Assembly (NCBI RefSeq): GCF_028890485.2
Contig: NZ_JARCHV010000001.1
Span: 248,001-312,000, forward strand
Source of the DNA: Planococcus sp. SK3692
GTDB lineage: Bacteria > Bacillota > Bacilli > Bacillales_A > Planococcaceae
Reading direction: 5' to 3'
Length of the DNA: 64,000 nt
In this document: positions 37,849-46,504 of the stretch, one piece after another
Layout of the letters: the number at the start of each line of letters is the position of its first letter
How positions within the stretch are numbered: position 1 is the stretch's first letter
Made by a program: the position numbers and the translations under genes
Notes under the pieces: model-generated
What the model saw: the letters and a program-made list of their open reading frames with translations, nothing else
Database searches by the model: none
What the model was told of the DNA's origin: nothing

Positions 37849-37881
37849 CAAAAAAACCCCGGCCTATGCCGGGGCTTTTTT
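37849..37881. terminator. Bidirectional terminator between yqzM and comEC
   Basis: Stem CCCCGGC / GCCGGGG with AAAAAA on one side and TTTTTTT on the other, between convergent genes. Confidence 0.88.
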
Positions 37882-40073
37882 TATTTTCGGCTGGTGTTGA
37901 CCATTACGCGACCGTCTCCAATGGTCATGTGGATCGTTCCGTTCTCGGCTGTCGACACAAGCGGCAAATCCAATTCACCAAAACGCGCTGTCACTTCTGG
38001 GCTCGGATGGCCGTAGCGGTTGTCGATCCCTGCGGAAACGACCGAAACTTGCGGACGCAAGGCTTCCAGAAAAGCTTGTGAGCTCGAAGTCTTGCTTCCG
38101 TGATGCCCGACTTTCAGCACCGTTATGTCCGCTAACTGTTCACCGTAACGCTCAATCACGCCAGCTTCACCTTCGCTCTCCAAATCCCCCGTAAAGACAA
38201 AACGCTGCCGCTGATGCTCCATCAGCAACACCAGCGAATCGTCATTGCCTTCGTACAAGTCATCTTCCGGCGATAAATACGTGAATTGCGTTTCGCCCAC
38301 TTGCCAGCCTGCGCCGCTCTTCGGCAACTCCACACGCGCTTCGCGGGCAGACGGCGCGAGTTCTGTCATCAAAGCATTCGCTCCAGAGCCAGGCGTAATA
38401 TGCAGACGCTCCACAGCCAATTCTTCAAAGACTTCATCCGCTCCTTCAGCATGATCTGCGTCAGGATGGCTCAAAATAAAAAGATCGACGCTCGCGATGC
38501 CGCGCCCTTTCAAATACGGCACGACCGTTTGCCGCCCCACTTCAAACGACCGGCGTCTTTGCTGGAATGTTTCCCCGTCAAACCGCAGCACTCCGCCGGC
38601 ATCGATCAAATACACCGCCCTGCGATACGGCAGTTCAATCAATGCGCTGTCTCCTTGTCCGACGTCGATAAAACTGACGTGAAGCCTAGGATCTATATAT
38701 GGCTTGACCGTCAGCAGCAATGCCGGAATGAGCAGGATGAGCAATAACCGCAGACGGAAGCGTCTTTCCGCCTGGACGAAAAACATCAGAACGCTGGCAG
38801 CCATCAACAACAGCCAGCCAACAGACGGCCTGCCGGGCGTCCAAACTTGATGCGGCAACCTCGCCAAAGATGAAGTCAGCCGTTCAATCGAGCTGCGCAG
38901 CGGCTCGTAAACCGTGAAGAGCAGGCTATCAATGCCGAACGGCAAAAATGTCGCCGCCAATAAAATGAAATTCGCCGGCAAAATCACCAATGTGAACAAC
39001 GGTACATAGATGGCATTTACAAAAAATGAAGATAGGGAGATTTCAAAAAAGTGGAACAGCAATAGAGGATATAAGGACAGCTGGGAGACGGCCGTGACAA
39101 TCAAGCCGCTTTTTAAAAAAGAAGCCCCTTCCATCAATTTCAGCGAGGCGATAATCCCGAAACTCGCCCCATAAGACAATTGAAAGCCGATATCCTGCAA
39201 CAGGCCGGGATCCATCCATAAAAACAAGATAAAGCTCATCGATAAAGCTTGAACGGCTGATACATGCAGCCCGAAAAGCCGTGCGCCTAGCACCAATGCC
39301 ACCATAGCGCATGCCCGCATAACCGACGGTGCAGCTCCTGCAAATACCGCATAAAGTGGCAGCATAACCAGTAATAACACCGTCGCGCTTTCTTTCCTGA
39401 CCCGCAAGCGCAGCAAAATAAAATAAATCATGCCGGTGACGATGCCGACATGCAAACCGGATATTGCAAAGAGGTGGGTAATGCCGAGCGTCCGCTGAAT
39501 TCTGGCCTGTTCAGCATCCATGCCGCTGCGATCCCCCAGCAGAAGAGCTTGTGCTTCCATGGCCAACGATTGTGGGAAGGAATTCTCGATGTGTTCAATC
39601 AACTCACTGCGCTGCCCAGCCAAACGTGCACGAAGCCCAGCTCCGGATACCGCCGACTCGAGCGTTTCGATCTCAAGCATGCCTGATGCATTATGTCGTT
39701 TCAGATAGCCCGCCATATCAAATGCGTATTGATGGGCAGGCTTTCTCGGCTCCTCATATTTCCCCGCCACTTGCAGTATTGCTGATGGGCCAAGCGCCTG
39801 CAATCGCTGCTGTTCTTCAGCCGAACGGATTCGGTAGCTGGCATAAATGATTTGGCCGGAACGGGCAGAAGCAAATCCCGACAAGCGGTCACCGTCGATT
39901 GTCATTTCATCGAAAACTAGAACCTCTTGAAAGTCTCCTGTTAATAATGGCCCTTCCACCAGGCGAGTGTCCATATTAATGAAAGAAATCAATGACACTG
40001 CAAAAACAATCGCCAGCCAACTACCGGCTTCTTTCCGGTATATCATCCAACAAAAAAGCAGCACCATGAGCAA
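37881..40073 (-). CDS. comEC: DNA internalisation competence protein ComEC/Rec2, start uncertain
   Basis: ComEC is the inner-membrane channel for transforming DNA. An N-terminal soluble domain is followed by the multi-helix Competence domain and a C-terminal metallo-beta-lactamase domain with SHPDADHAEG and VGHHGSKTSS. The coordinates use the first NUG codon (TTG 40073, 730 aa), but that codon has no ribosome site. The frame stays open upstream to 40190 and encodes a first membrane helix (LFLYAAIATAIAAQAAHG) that family members have. No ATG, GTG, TTG or CTG occurs there; ATT codons at 40172 and 40175 follow an AAGGA. The upstream part overlaps the comEB 3' end. Confidence 0.9.
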   Translation of the reverse strand: MLMVLLFCWMIYRKEAGSWLAIVFAVSLISFINMDTRLVEGPLLTGDFQEVLVFDEMTIDGDRLSGFASARSGQIIYASYRIRSAEEQQRLQALGPSAILQVAGKYEEPRKPAHQYAFDMAGYLKRHNASGMLEIETLESAVSGAGLRARLAGQRSELIEHIENSFPQSLAMEAQALLLGDRSGMDAEQARIQRTLGITHLFAISGLHVGIVTGMIYFILLRLRVRKESATVLLLVMLPLYAVFAGAAPSVMRACAMVALVLGARLFGLHVSAVQALSMSFILFLWMDPGLLQDIGFQLSYGASFGIIASLKLMEGASFLKSGLIVTAVSQLSLYPLLLFHFFEISLSSFFVNAIYVPLFTLVILPANFILLAATFLPFGIDSLLFTVYEPLRSSIERLTSSLARLPHQVWTPGRPSVGWLLLMAASVLMFFVQAERRFRLRLLLILLIPALLLTVKPYIDPRLHVSFIDVGQGDSALIELPYRRAVYLIDAGGVLRFDGETFQQRRRSFEVGRQTVVPYLKGRGIASVDLFILSHPDADHAEGADEVFEELAVERLHITPGSGANALMTELAPSAREARVELPKSGAGWQVGETQFTYLSPEDDLYEGNDDSLVLLMEHQRQRFVFTGDLESEGEAGVIERYGEQLADITVLKVGHHGSKTSSSQAFLEALRPQVSVVSAGIDNRYGHPSPEVTARFGELDLPLVSTAENGTIHMTIGDGRVMVNTSRK

Positions 40074-40150
40074 AAGCTTATCAGCTGAGCCATGTGCTGC
40101 TTGTGCAGCAATTGCCGTCGCAATTGCTGCATAGAGAAATAACGCTTCCG

Positions 40151-40723
40151 TTAAACGATAAGTTCTCCGAATAATTCCTTCACCCGTTCTTTATAATGGG
40201 ACAACTCTTCTTCGCTCGCCCCTTTTGCACCAAGCTTGTCAATCAATTCCATATACAGCGAGGTTTTCTCTACACTAAGGAAATCGATCGTCCGTTCGTC
40301 GAATACCACTTGGATCACTTCAACATTTGCCTGTTCCAGTAGTTCGATCGCGTACTCATGATTTTTATAATCCGCCGCATAGTACAGGCGCGAAATGCCC
40401 GCCTGAATAATGGATTTCGTGCATTGGAGACAAGGGAAATGACTGACATACATATCGGCGCCGCTGACGCTGACTCCGTATTTTGCGCATTGCAATAATG
40501 CATTCATTTCCGCATGAATGGTCCGCACGCAATGATTATCGACGACATAGCAGCCTTTATCGATGCAATGGTCCCCACCGGAAATGGAGCCGTTATAGCC
40601 ACCGGCCATGATGCGCCGGTCGCGTACAATCGTCGCTCCGACAGCGAGCCGCGTGCACGTGCTTCTTAGCGCTAAAAGATGGCTTTGAGCCATAAAAAAT
40701 TGATCCCACGTTATTCGCTTCAT
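40151..40723 (-). CDS. comEB: dCMP deaminase family protein ComEB
   Basis: ComEB is a zinc-dependent deoxycytidylate deaminase homologue in the competence operon; in B. subtilis it is not needed for uptake itself. The 190-residue protein shows the deaminase motifs TIHAEMNALLQC and PCLQCTKSIIQAG. AGGAGGC precedes the ATG. It overlaps the upstream extension of comEC, implying coupled translation. Confidence 0.94.
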   Translation of the reverse strand: MKRITWDQFFMAQSHLLALRSTCTRLAVGATIVRDRRIMAGGYNGSISGGDHCIDKGCYVVDNHCVRTIHAEMNALLQCAKYGVSVSGADMYVSHFPCLQCTKSIIQAGISRLYYAADYKNHEYAIELLEQANVEVIQVVFDERTIDFLSVEKTSLYMELIDKLGAKGASEEELSHYKERVKELFGELIV

Positions 40724-40794
40724 CTGATTGCCTCCTGCTATTTCGTTAAATTAAGTGTAGCAGAGGCAGTTGTTTCGTCAAGGGTCGTCTGTCC

Positions 40795-41364
40795 CTATCT
40801 GATACGGACCAATTCTTTCAATTGTTCGAAGCTCTTTTCGCCGATGCCTGTTACGTCCATCAATTGCTCGATGCTTTTGAATGGCCCGTTATCGGTCCGA
40901 TGCGCCACGATTGCCGCTGCTTTAGCCGGGCCGATTCCAGGAAGTTCGGTCAACTCGTCTTCTGTTGCCGAATTCACATTGATGAGGCCAGGCTCTGCAC
41001 TGCCGACCGGAGCTGCAGCTGTCGGTGCCAGGTTTTCTTCGCCTTGCTTTGGCACATAGACGGAGGATTCATCCAGCACGATGACCGCCAGATTGATCGA
41101 GCGGCTGTCTGCTTCAGGCAAAAAGCCGCCGGCAGCTTCGATGGCATCATTGATGCGCGACCCGGCAGGCAATTCATACAAGCCCTCTTGTTGGACAGCG
41201 CCTTTCACGTCGATCATGACGCTTGTCGGGGGTGTGGCATCGGTTTCTGCTGGCGGAGCTTGTTCGGTAGTTTCTTCGGAAGTGAGTTCGTCGAGGCGAG
41301 TAGCCTCAGGGGGTTCGTGCAGGAGAAAGAAATAGAGAAGCGCCAAAACCGCAGAGATCGGCAC
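40795..41364 (-). CDS. comEA: Competence DNA receptor ComEA, start uncertain
   Basis: ComEA binds double-stranded DNA outside the membrane. It has one N-terminal membrane helix (PISAVLALLYFFLL), a Glu/Thr-rich stalk, an SLBB domain (VMIDVKGAVQQEGLYELPAG) and the C-terminal helix-hairpin-helix pair (LPGIGPAKAAAIV and VTGIGEKSFEQL). The coordinates use GTG 41364 (189 aa), which has no ribosome site. An in-frame CTG at 41406 has GAGGG 7 bases upstream and would add NLSPQLAKYGRIV, a sensible cytosolic start (203 aa). The helix-hairpin-helix end is complete. Confidence 0.92.
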   Translation of the reverse strand: MPISAVLALLYFFLLHEPPEATRLDELTSEETTEQAPPAETDATPPTSVMIDVKGAVQQEGLYELPAGSRINDAIEAAGGFLPEADSRSINLAVIVLDESSVYVPKQGEENLAPTAAAPVGSAEPGLINVNSATEDELTELPGIGPAKAAAIVAHRTDNGPFKSIEQLMDVTGIGEKSFEQLKELVRIR

Positions 41365-41454
41365 AACGATACGGCCATATTTGGCAAGTTGCGGAGATAG
41401 ATTCAGTGGGCATCCCTCGTTTCCGCAGAAAGCAAACAGCTGAAGCTGTCTGAA

Positions 41455-41484
41455 TTATATAATAACGATCAATCAAAAGTCCAT
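41455..41484 (-). promoter_or_regulatory. Possible promoter of the comE operon
   Basis: Minus-strand -35 TGGACT and -10 TATAAT about 18 bases apart lie between the yqeM terminator and comEA. An AT-box-like AAAG-N5-CTTTT nearby resembles half of a ComK site, but a full ComK box was not established. Confidence 0.4.
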
Positions 41485-41494
41485 CTTTCCATGG

Positions 41495-41524
41495 AAAAAC
41501 CCGCATATAAAAATATGCGGGTTC
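41495..41524 (-). terminator. Intrinsic terminator after yqeM
   Basis: Perfect stem AACCCGCATAT / ATATGCGGGTT then TTTCC in the yqeM direction; it closes the yqeG-yqeM operon before comEA. Confidence 0.8.
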
Positions 41525-41535
41525 GGTGTTGCTGA

Positions 41536-42258
41536 TTATTTTTTCGCGCGGAAAAAGATCCGTTCGCTTTCTTCAGTTGGTGCATCCGCTGTAAAATCAG
41601 CAGTCACTGATTCCACTGTGAACCCCGCTTCTGTGAGCCATTGTTTGTACACGTCGATGGGGAACGTCCGTTGTTCGTGCGTTTCTTCAAAACGTTCGAA
41701 CATCCAGCCTTCACGCACGAAAAACGTTAAATCATGGATGACGCTATGAGGGGCTGAGCCTTTTTCCGTGTGCCACATATAAGCAAGATCTTCCCCGTCG
41801 TAAACGAACGGGCTATGCATGAAGATCTCGTCAACCTTGAACACCGAATGGACATCGAAAAAGAAATATCCGCCCGGCTTCAACGCCGCATAAACTTGTT
41901 CGAACGTCTTTTTGACCTGCTCTTCTTTTGCTAAGTAATTCAAGGAATCGATCGCGATCGTCACGGCATCAAAATCTTCTAAGCCTTCGAGATTGTCCAT
42001 GGACAATTGAAGCACCGGAATCTCCTGTCCTGATTCTTTAAATCGATTCTGCGCAACTGTGAGCATATCAGCGGACAAATCACTTGCCGTCACGTCATAG
42101 CCTAGTTCAGCCATCAATTCAGAAAGCACGCCGGTTCCGCATGCAAGATCGAGTACAGATCCGGAGCGCATCGTTTCAGCAATCCATTCTACATATTGTT
42201 CGTATGGAATATCTTCCATCAAGTCGTCATAAACCGCTGCAAACCGCCCGTAGTTCAT
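41536..42258 (-). CDS. yqeM: Class I SAM-dependent methyltransferase YqeM
   Basis: This 240-residue methyltransferase has a clear SAM-binding motif VLDLACGTGVLSELMAELG and follows with ASDLSADML. Its substrate is unknown. The start ATG overlaps the rsfS stop (ATGA) and is at 42258; a longer frame to 42285 lies inside rsfS. Last gene of the operon. Confidence 0.92.
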   Translation of the reverse strand: MNYGRFAAVYDDLMEDIPYEQYVEWIAETMRSGSVLDLACGTGVLSELMAELGYDVTASDLSADMLTVAQNRFKESGQEIPVLQLSMDNLEGLEDFDAVTIAIDSLNYLAKEEQVKKTFEQVYAALKPGGYFFFDVHSVFKVDEIFMHSPFVYDGEDLAYMWHTEKGSAPHSVIHDLTFFVREGWMFERFEETHEQRTFPIDVYKQWLTEAGFTVESVTADFTADAPTEESERIFFRAKK

Positions 42259-42593
42259 ACTTCGAGCTGCGGGGCATCGCGCCATAGACGCTCAAGATTA
42301 TAGTACGAGCGCTCATCGCGATGAAAAACATGTGCCACAACATCGCCAAGGTCAACCAAGACCCAGCGTGCTGCGTCGAAGCCTTCGACGCTTTTCACTT
42401 CATAGCCGGCTTCTCCAGCTTTGTCCATCAATTCACGGGCGATCGACTGTACTTGACGGTCCGAGTTCGCGCTGCAGATCAGGAAATAATCCGCCAAAAG
42501 CGAAATCCCTTCCATATTCAATACAACGATATCTTCTGCTTTTTTATCCTCTGCGGCTTGGTACGCCACTTGCAATAATGTATCTTTAGTCAT
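42255..42593 (-). CDS. rsfS: Ribosomal silencing factor RsfS
   Basis: RsfS binds L14 and blocks subunit joining during starvation. The 112-residue DUF143 protein has the expected DIVVLNMEGISLLADYFLICSA, WVLVDLGDVVAHVFHRDERSYYNLERLW. It overlaps yqeK by 8 bases upstream and yqeM by 4 downstream. Position yqeK-rsfS-yqeM is the standard order. Confidence 0.96.
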   Translation of the reverse strand: MTKDTLLQVAYQAAEDKKAEDIVVLNMEGISLLADYFLICSANSDRQVQSIARELMDKAGEAGYEVKSVEGFDAARWVLVDLGDVVAHVFHRDERSYYNLERLWRDAPQLEV

Positions 42594-43164
42594 TCTTCAC
42601 GTTCCCTTTCTGTTGCTCAAAATGCTCTAGGCATTTCAAGGAATCCGGATAAACCGGCTGATTTTTTGATGCGAGAAATTCGATTGATTGCCGGATCGAG
42701 GCTTCCATCAAGCGGTCGAGCCCATCATTCTTCATGGCTCTCAACCGGTCGACTCCCGGAAACTTGCGGCTCGGCTCAATCATATCTGCAATATAGATGA
42801 TTTTTTCAAGGTCGGACATGCCGGCACGCCCTGTCGTATGGTAACGGATTGCGTCAAGAATTGCTTCATCTTTGACTCCGAATTCATAGTTGGCTACGTA
42901 GGCACCAACTGGGGCGTGCCATAATTCGTGGTGATAGTCGAGCAATAGCGGGTCCATGCTTTCTTTTTCGATGATGCTGCGCATCCACTCGCGATCCGCA
43001 AATTTCACCACGTCGTGAAGAATTGCCGCAATACGCGCTTGTTCTTCCGGCACTCCGTACTGCTTGGCAAGTACGACCGCCGTATTCATTACGCCCACCA
43101 CATGGTTAAAGCGTTTTTCAGGAAGGCGTTCTTTCACTTTTTGGAGCATCAGGCTCGGGTCCAT
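42586..43164 (-). CDS. yqeK: Symmetrical Ap4A hydrolase YqeK (HD domain)
   Basis: YqeK-type HD proteins split diadenosine tetraphosphate to two ADP. The 192-residue protein has HD-domain residues in RFNHVVGVMNTA, AILHDVVKF, HELWHAPVGA and IRYHTTGRAGM, with a metal-binding Asp in IIYIADMIEPSR. AAAGGAGCG precedes the ATG. Its first 47 bases lie inside the nadD 3' end. Confidence 0.94.
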   Translation of the reverse strand: MDPSLMLQKVKERLPEKRFNHVVGVMNTAVVLAKQYGVPEEQARIAAILHDVVKFADREWMRSIIEKESMDPLLLDYHHELWHAPVGAYVANYEFGVKDEAILDAIRYHTTGRAGMSDLEKIIYIADMIEPSRKFPGVDRLRAMKNDGLDRLMEASIRQSIEFLASKNQPVYPDSLKCLEHFEQQKGNVKND

Positions 43165-43726
43165 ACAATCGCTCCTTTTGAATAAAAGTTTCCACTTGTA
43201 CGGGAACGAAAAAAGTCAATGGCTTGCCTGCCAAGACGCGCTCCCGCAGCATTGTCGAGGACAAATGCATTTCAGGGGAATCGATCATCATCACCGGGTA
43301 TTCCGTTTCAGCGATATAACCTGGCCGTCCGATGCCGACAAACTGGACCAATTTGGCCAGCTCGCCGATGCGGTGCCAAGTATGCAGGCTTTCGACCATA
43401 TCGCCGCCGATAATAAAATAAAATTCACATTCCGGTTCCCGTTCGATGAGCTTGATCATCGTTTCATACGTATACGAAACCCCGCCGCCAGACACTTCAA
43501 TGTCTTCTAAGCGGAAATGAGGTTGTTCCGCGATGGCAAGCTGGGTCATCTTAACACGTGTTTCCGTATCAATGCCGCTCCATTCCTTATGAGGGGGGAT
43601 GGCATTCGGCATGAACCGCACTTCATCCAAACCTAATGCATAATAGGCTTCATTCGCCATAATCAAATGGCCGAAATGCGGCGGATTAAACGTGCCGCCG
43701 AGAATGCCGATTTTGCGTTTATTCAC
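43118..43726 (-). CDS. nadD: Nicotinate-nucleotide adenylyltransferase
   Basis: NadD makes deamido-NAD from NaMN and ATP. The 202-residue protein has GGTFNPPHFGHLIMANEA and the C-terminal ISSTxLR-like LSSTMLRERV. The start is GTG, overlapping the yhbY stop by 4 bases (GTGA). About 15 extra C-terminal residues (YGPEPDAPKSERTPS) are encoded inside the yqeK overlap and look like a recent extension. Confidence 0.96.
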   Translation of the reverse strand: MNKRKIGILGGTFNPPHFGHLIMANEAYYALGLDEVRFMPNAIPPHKEWSGIDTETRVKMTQLAIAEQPHFRLEDIEVSGGGVSYTYETMIKLIEREPECEFYFIIGGDMVESLHTWHRIGELAKLVQFVGIGRPGYIAETEYPVMMIDSPEMHLSSTMLRERVLAGKPLTFFVPVQVETFIQKERLYGPEPDAPKSERTPS

Positions 43727-44013
43727 GGAAGATCAATCCGCTTATTGTTGACGGACGCTTTATACAATACAACAGTATGGCCAATCAATTGAACCAATTC
43801 CGCTTTTGTTCCCTCTGCCAGATGGTTCGCCACTTCGTGCTTGCCGTCTTCATTGTTTTGCAGAATGCTGATTTTTACGAGTTCGCGTTTTTCAAGGGCT
43901 TCCCCGATTTGTACGAGCATCGCTTCATTGACGCCGCCTTTTCCGACTTGGAAAATCGGGTCCAAATGATGCGCTTCACTTCTTAAAAAACGTTTCTGTT
44001 TACCTGTTAACAT
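43723..44013 (-). CDS. yhbY: Ribosome assembly RNA-binding protein YhbY (CRM domain)
   Basis: This 96-residue CRM-domain protein binds pre-50S RNA. The family features are KQKRFLRSEAHHLDPIFQVGKGGV near the N-terminus and the GxxG loop region. The ribosome site TAGGAGG lies inside the aroE coding end (14-base overlap). It is yqeI in B. subtilis. Confidence 0.95.
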   Translation of the reverse strand: MLTGKQKRFLRSEAHHLDPIFQVGKGGVNEAMLVQIGEALEKRELVKISILQNNEDGKHEVANHLAEGTKAELVQLIGHTVVLYKASVNNKRIDLP

Positions 44014-44824
44014 GATTTCCTCCTAATTTTTCCGTAATCAATTGAATCATTTCTTCTGTATCCGGACGGATGCCGGTCCATTTTTCGAACGCAATGGCGC
44101 CCTGGTTCACGAACATGCCGACGCCGTTCAACACCAGGCAGCCTTTCGCTTTCGCTTCTTTCAAAAATGGCGTTTCGAGCGGGTTGTAAATGATGTCCGC
44201 AACGACTGAGCCGCTTCTGAGATGCGTCATTGACAGCGGCAGCGCTTCTTCGGTCAATCCGACAGAAGTCGTCTGGACGATCGTCGCAAAGTCACTGAGA
44301 TTCGCTTCGGCTTCAGCTAGCACCATGGCTTTGCTGCCTGTTTCATCCGCCAGTTCCTGTGCCCTGCGAAACGTTCGGTTGGTGATGGTGATATTGCTGA
44401 ATCCTGCACGCGAAAGCGCAAAACTGATGCCTCTTGCCGCTCCGCCTGCACCTATTACGAGCAGCGCCTGGTCTTTGTAGACAGGATAACTTAGTAGCGA
44501 ACGGACAAACCCATCGCCGTCTGTATTGAACCCCTTGAATCGCCCGTTTCCTGCAGCGACCGTATTGACCGCATTCATGATACGTGCCGTTTCGTCCAAT
44601 TCATCCAACAGCGGGATCACTGCCTGCTTGTGGGGCAAAGTGATATTAAATCCGCTGACCCCAAGTAGTTTCATCGATCCGACCGCTTGTTCCAGCTGTT
44701 TTGGTTCGACATGCACCGGGATATAGGAAGCATCGATGCCGTGTTTTTCGAACCAATGATCATGCATAAAAGGCGATAATGAATGGGAGATCGGATCTCC
44801 GATGACCGCATACCATTTCTTCAT
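44000..44824 (-). CDS. aroE: Shikimate dehydrogenase
   Basis: AroE reduces 3-dehydroshikimate with NADPH in aromatic amino acid synthesis. The 274-residue enzyme has VIGDPISHSLSP, FNITLPHKQAV (substrate Lys), GAGGAARGISFAL (NADPH loop) and NRTFRRAQ. TAGGAGG precedes the ATG. It starts 11 bases after yqeH. Confidence 0.96.
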   Translation of the reverse strand: MKKWYAVIGDPISHSLSPFMHDHWFEKHGIDASYIPVHVEPKQLEQAVGSMKLLGVSGFNITLPHKQAVIPLLDELDETARIMNAVNTVAAGNGRFKGFNTDGDGFVRSLLSYPVYKDQALLVIGAGGAARGISFALSRAGFSNITITNRTFRRAQELADETGSKAMVLAEAEANLSDFATIVQTTSVGLTEEALPLSMTHLRSGSVVADIIYNPLETPFLKEAKAKGCLVLNGVGMFVNQGAIAFEKWTGIRPDTEEMIQLITEKLGGNHVNR

Positions 44825-44835
44825 TGTAAAACCTC

Positions 44836-45939
44836 CTATATAAGCGACGGGCGGACGATGACTTCTACGCCTTTAGGTGCGTGGGCAGCGATCGTCACGT
44901 CATCGTGCTGGACCGTGATCCAGCCGAGCCCGGAAAAGACGATATCTGTCTTGCCTTCTTTGATGCGGAATTCATGACGCACCAATCCAGGAAAATCTTC
45001 TTTATATTCAGCGGATGGCGGAGCAAGCATGCCACCCAGATGCTGTTCATATAAATCATCTGCGTTATCCAACTTGGTCCGGTGGATATTCAATGAATTT
45101 GCAGCATGCACAGTGAATGAGGAACGTTTGCCACTGATGAAATCAAAACGCGCCAACCCGCCGATGAATAATGTCTGTTCCGGATTCAATTGGAAGACAC
45201 GCGGCTTTATTTCTTTTTTCGGCATGATCGCTTTAAGATCTTCTGTGTGCAGGTGATGCGCCAGCTGATGATGGTTGATGATGCCCGGCGTATCGAAAAG
45301 TGACCGCTCATCATCAAGTGGAATGCCGATCATATCAAGTGTCGTTCCAGGGAAATGAGAAGTCGTGATGACGTCGCCTTCGCCGGTTGCCTGTTTGATG
45401 ACACGGTTGATGAATGTGGATTTCCCGACATTCGTACAGCCGACCACATAGACATCTCCCCCGTCGCGGTATTTTTCAATCGCATCCATCGCTTCAGCGA
45501 CGCCGGTTCCTTTATGGGCAGAAACAGCCAAAATGTCGATTGGGTTCAAGCCCAATTTACGTGATTCCTGTTTCATCCAATTGATCAATTTCTTCTCTTT
45601 GACTGATTTCGGCAGCAAGTCCGCTTTGTTGGCAATCAGCAAAATTGGATTGTTTCCGACAAATCGGTGCAAGCCCGGAAGCCAGCTGCCGTTGAAATCG
45701 AAAATATCGACGATTTTCACGATTAGGCCCTTGCGTTCCCCAAGGCCGTTCAAAATCCGCAGGAAATCGTCATCCGTCAAGGAAACCGGCTGCAATTCGT
45801 TATAGTTTTTCAATCGGAAGCAGCGCTGGCAAATGATTTCTTCTTTATCGAGCGAAGAAGGCGGCGCGTAGCCGATATCGTCTTTCCGTTCTGTTTGGAT
45901 CTGTACACCGCAACCGATGCAATATGGCATTTCTGTCAA
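44836..45939 (-). CDS. yqeH: Ribosome biogenesis GTPase YqeH
   Basis: YqeH is a circularly permuted GTPase needed for 30S assembly. An N-terminal zinc finger (CIGCGVQIQTE...ICQRCFRLKNYN) precedes the permuted order G4 (NKADLL), G5 (SAHKGTG), G1 (GCTNVGKSTFIN) and G3 (DTPG). The 367-residue protein starts with TTG at 45939, supported by GGAGG 7 bases upstream and by overlap with the yqeG stop (TTGA). Confidence 0.95.
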   Translation of the reverse strand: MTEMPYCIGCGVQIQTERKDDIGYAPPSSLDKEEIICQRCFRLKNYNELQPVSLTDDDFLRILNGLGERKGLIVKIVDIFDFNGSWLPGLHRFVGNNPILLIANKADLLPKSVKEKKLINWMKQESRKLGLNPIDILAVSAHKGTGVAEAMDAIEKYRDGGDVYVVGCTNVGKSTFINRVIKQATGEGDVITTSHFPGTTLDMIGIPLDDERSLFDTPGIINHHQLAHHLHTEDLKAIMPKKEIKPRVFQLNPEQTLFIGGLARFDFISGKRSSFTVHAANSLNIHRTKLDNADDLYEQHLGGMLAPPSAEYKEDFPGLVRHEFRIKEGKTDIVFSGLGWITVQHDDVTIAAHAPKGVEVIVRPSLI

Positions 45940-46457
45940 TTTTCTTCCTCCCACATCAATTGTCCTTTTTCTTTCAATCTCTTCATGATCCGGCGCTCGA
46001 CCATCCGGTTGAAACGCGTAAAGAAGCCGTCCGATTGCGCGACCGGCAACACGAGAATCGTATGAAGCTTATTGCGGTTGCCGCCAAAAATATCAGTCAG
46101 CATTTGGTCCCCGATGACGACGACTTGTTCGCGCTTGACGCTCATGATTCTCAGCGCTTTGCGGAAAGCTTTGCCCATCGGCTTTCTAGCTTGGTAAATA
46201 AATGGAATACCGAGAGGGTCTGCAAATGACTTCACGCGCATTTCATTATTATTGGAAACGATGACTACTTGAATACCGGCATCTTTCATCGATTTCAGCC
46301 ATTCGATGAGGCGCGGCGTCGCTTCTGGGCGATCCCATTCGACCAATGTGTTGTCCAGGTCGGTAATGATGCCGAGCACCCCTTTTTCTTTCAATGACTC
46401 TGGCGTAATGTCAAAAACCTCTTTAACGTACTGCCTTGGAATAAAATATCGATACAC
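45936..46457 (-). CDS. yqeG: YqeG family HAD-type phosphatase
   Basis: This 173-residue HAD IIIA phosphatase has the catalytic DxD motif TDLDNTLVEWDRP, VSNNNEMR and KPMGKAFR...VIGDQMLTD. Related proteins act on phosphatidylglycerophosphate in other phyla; in Firmicutes the substrate is not settled. The start GTG 46457 is 9 bases after AGGAG and fits the family N-terminus; TTG 46466 is too close. It heads the operon. Confidence 0.92.
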   Translation of the reverse strand: MYRYFIPRQYVKEVFDITPESLKEKGVLGIITDLDNTLVEWDRPEATPRLIEWLKSMKDAGIQVVIVSNNNEMRVKSFADPLGIPFIYQARKPMGKAFRKALRIMSVKREQVVVIGDQMLTDIFGGNRNKLHTILVLPVAQSDGFFTRFNRMVERRIMKRLKEKGQLMWEEEN

Positions 46458-46495
46458 ACATAACAACTCCTGTTTCTAGGGACTTAAGTTCATTG

Positions 46496-46504
46496 ATTAT
46501 ACCA
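46496..46504 (-). promoter_or_regulatory. Predicted extended -10 promoter of the yqeG operon
   Basis: The minus strand reads TGG-TATAAT with the hexamer at 46496-46501, overlapping the psd stop codon. No strong -35 is evident. Confidence 0.5.
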
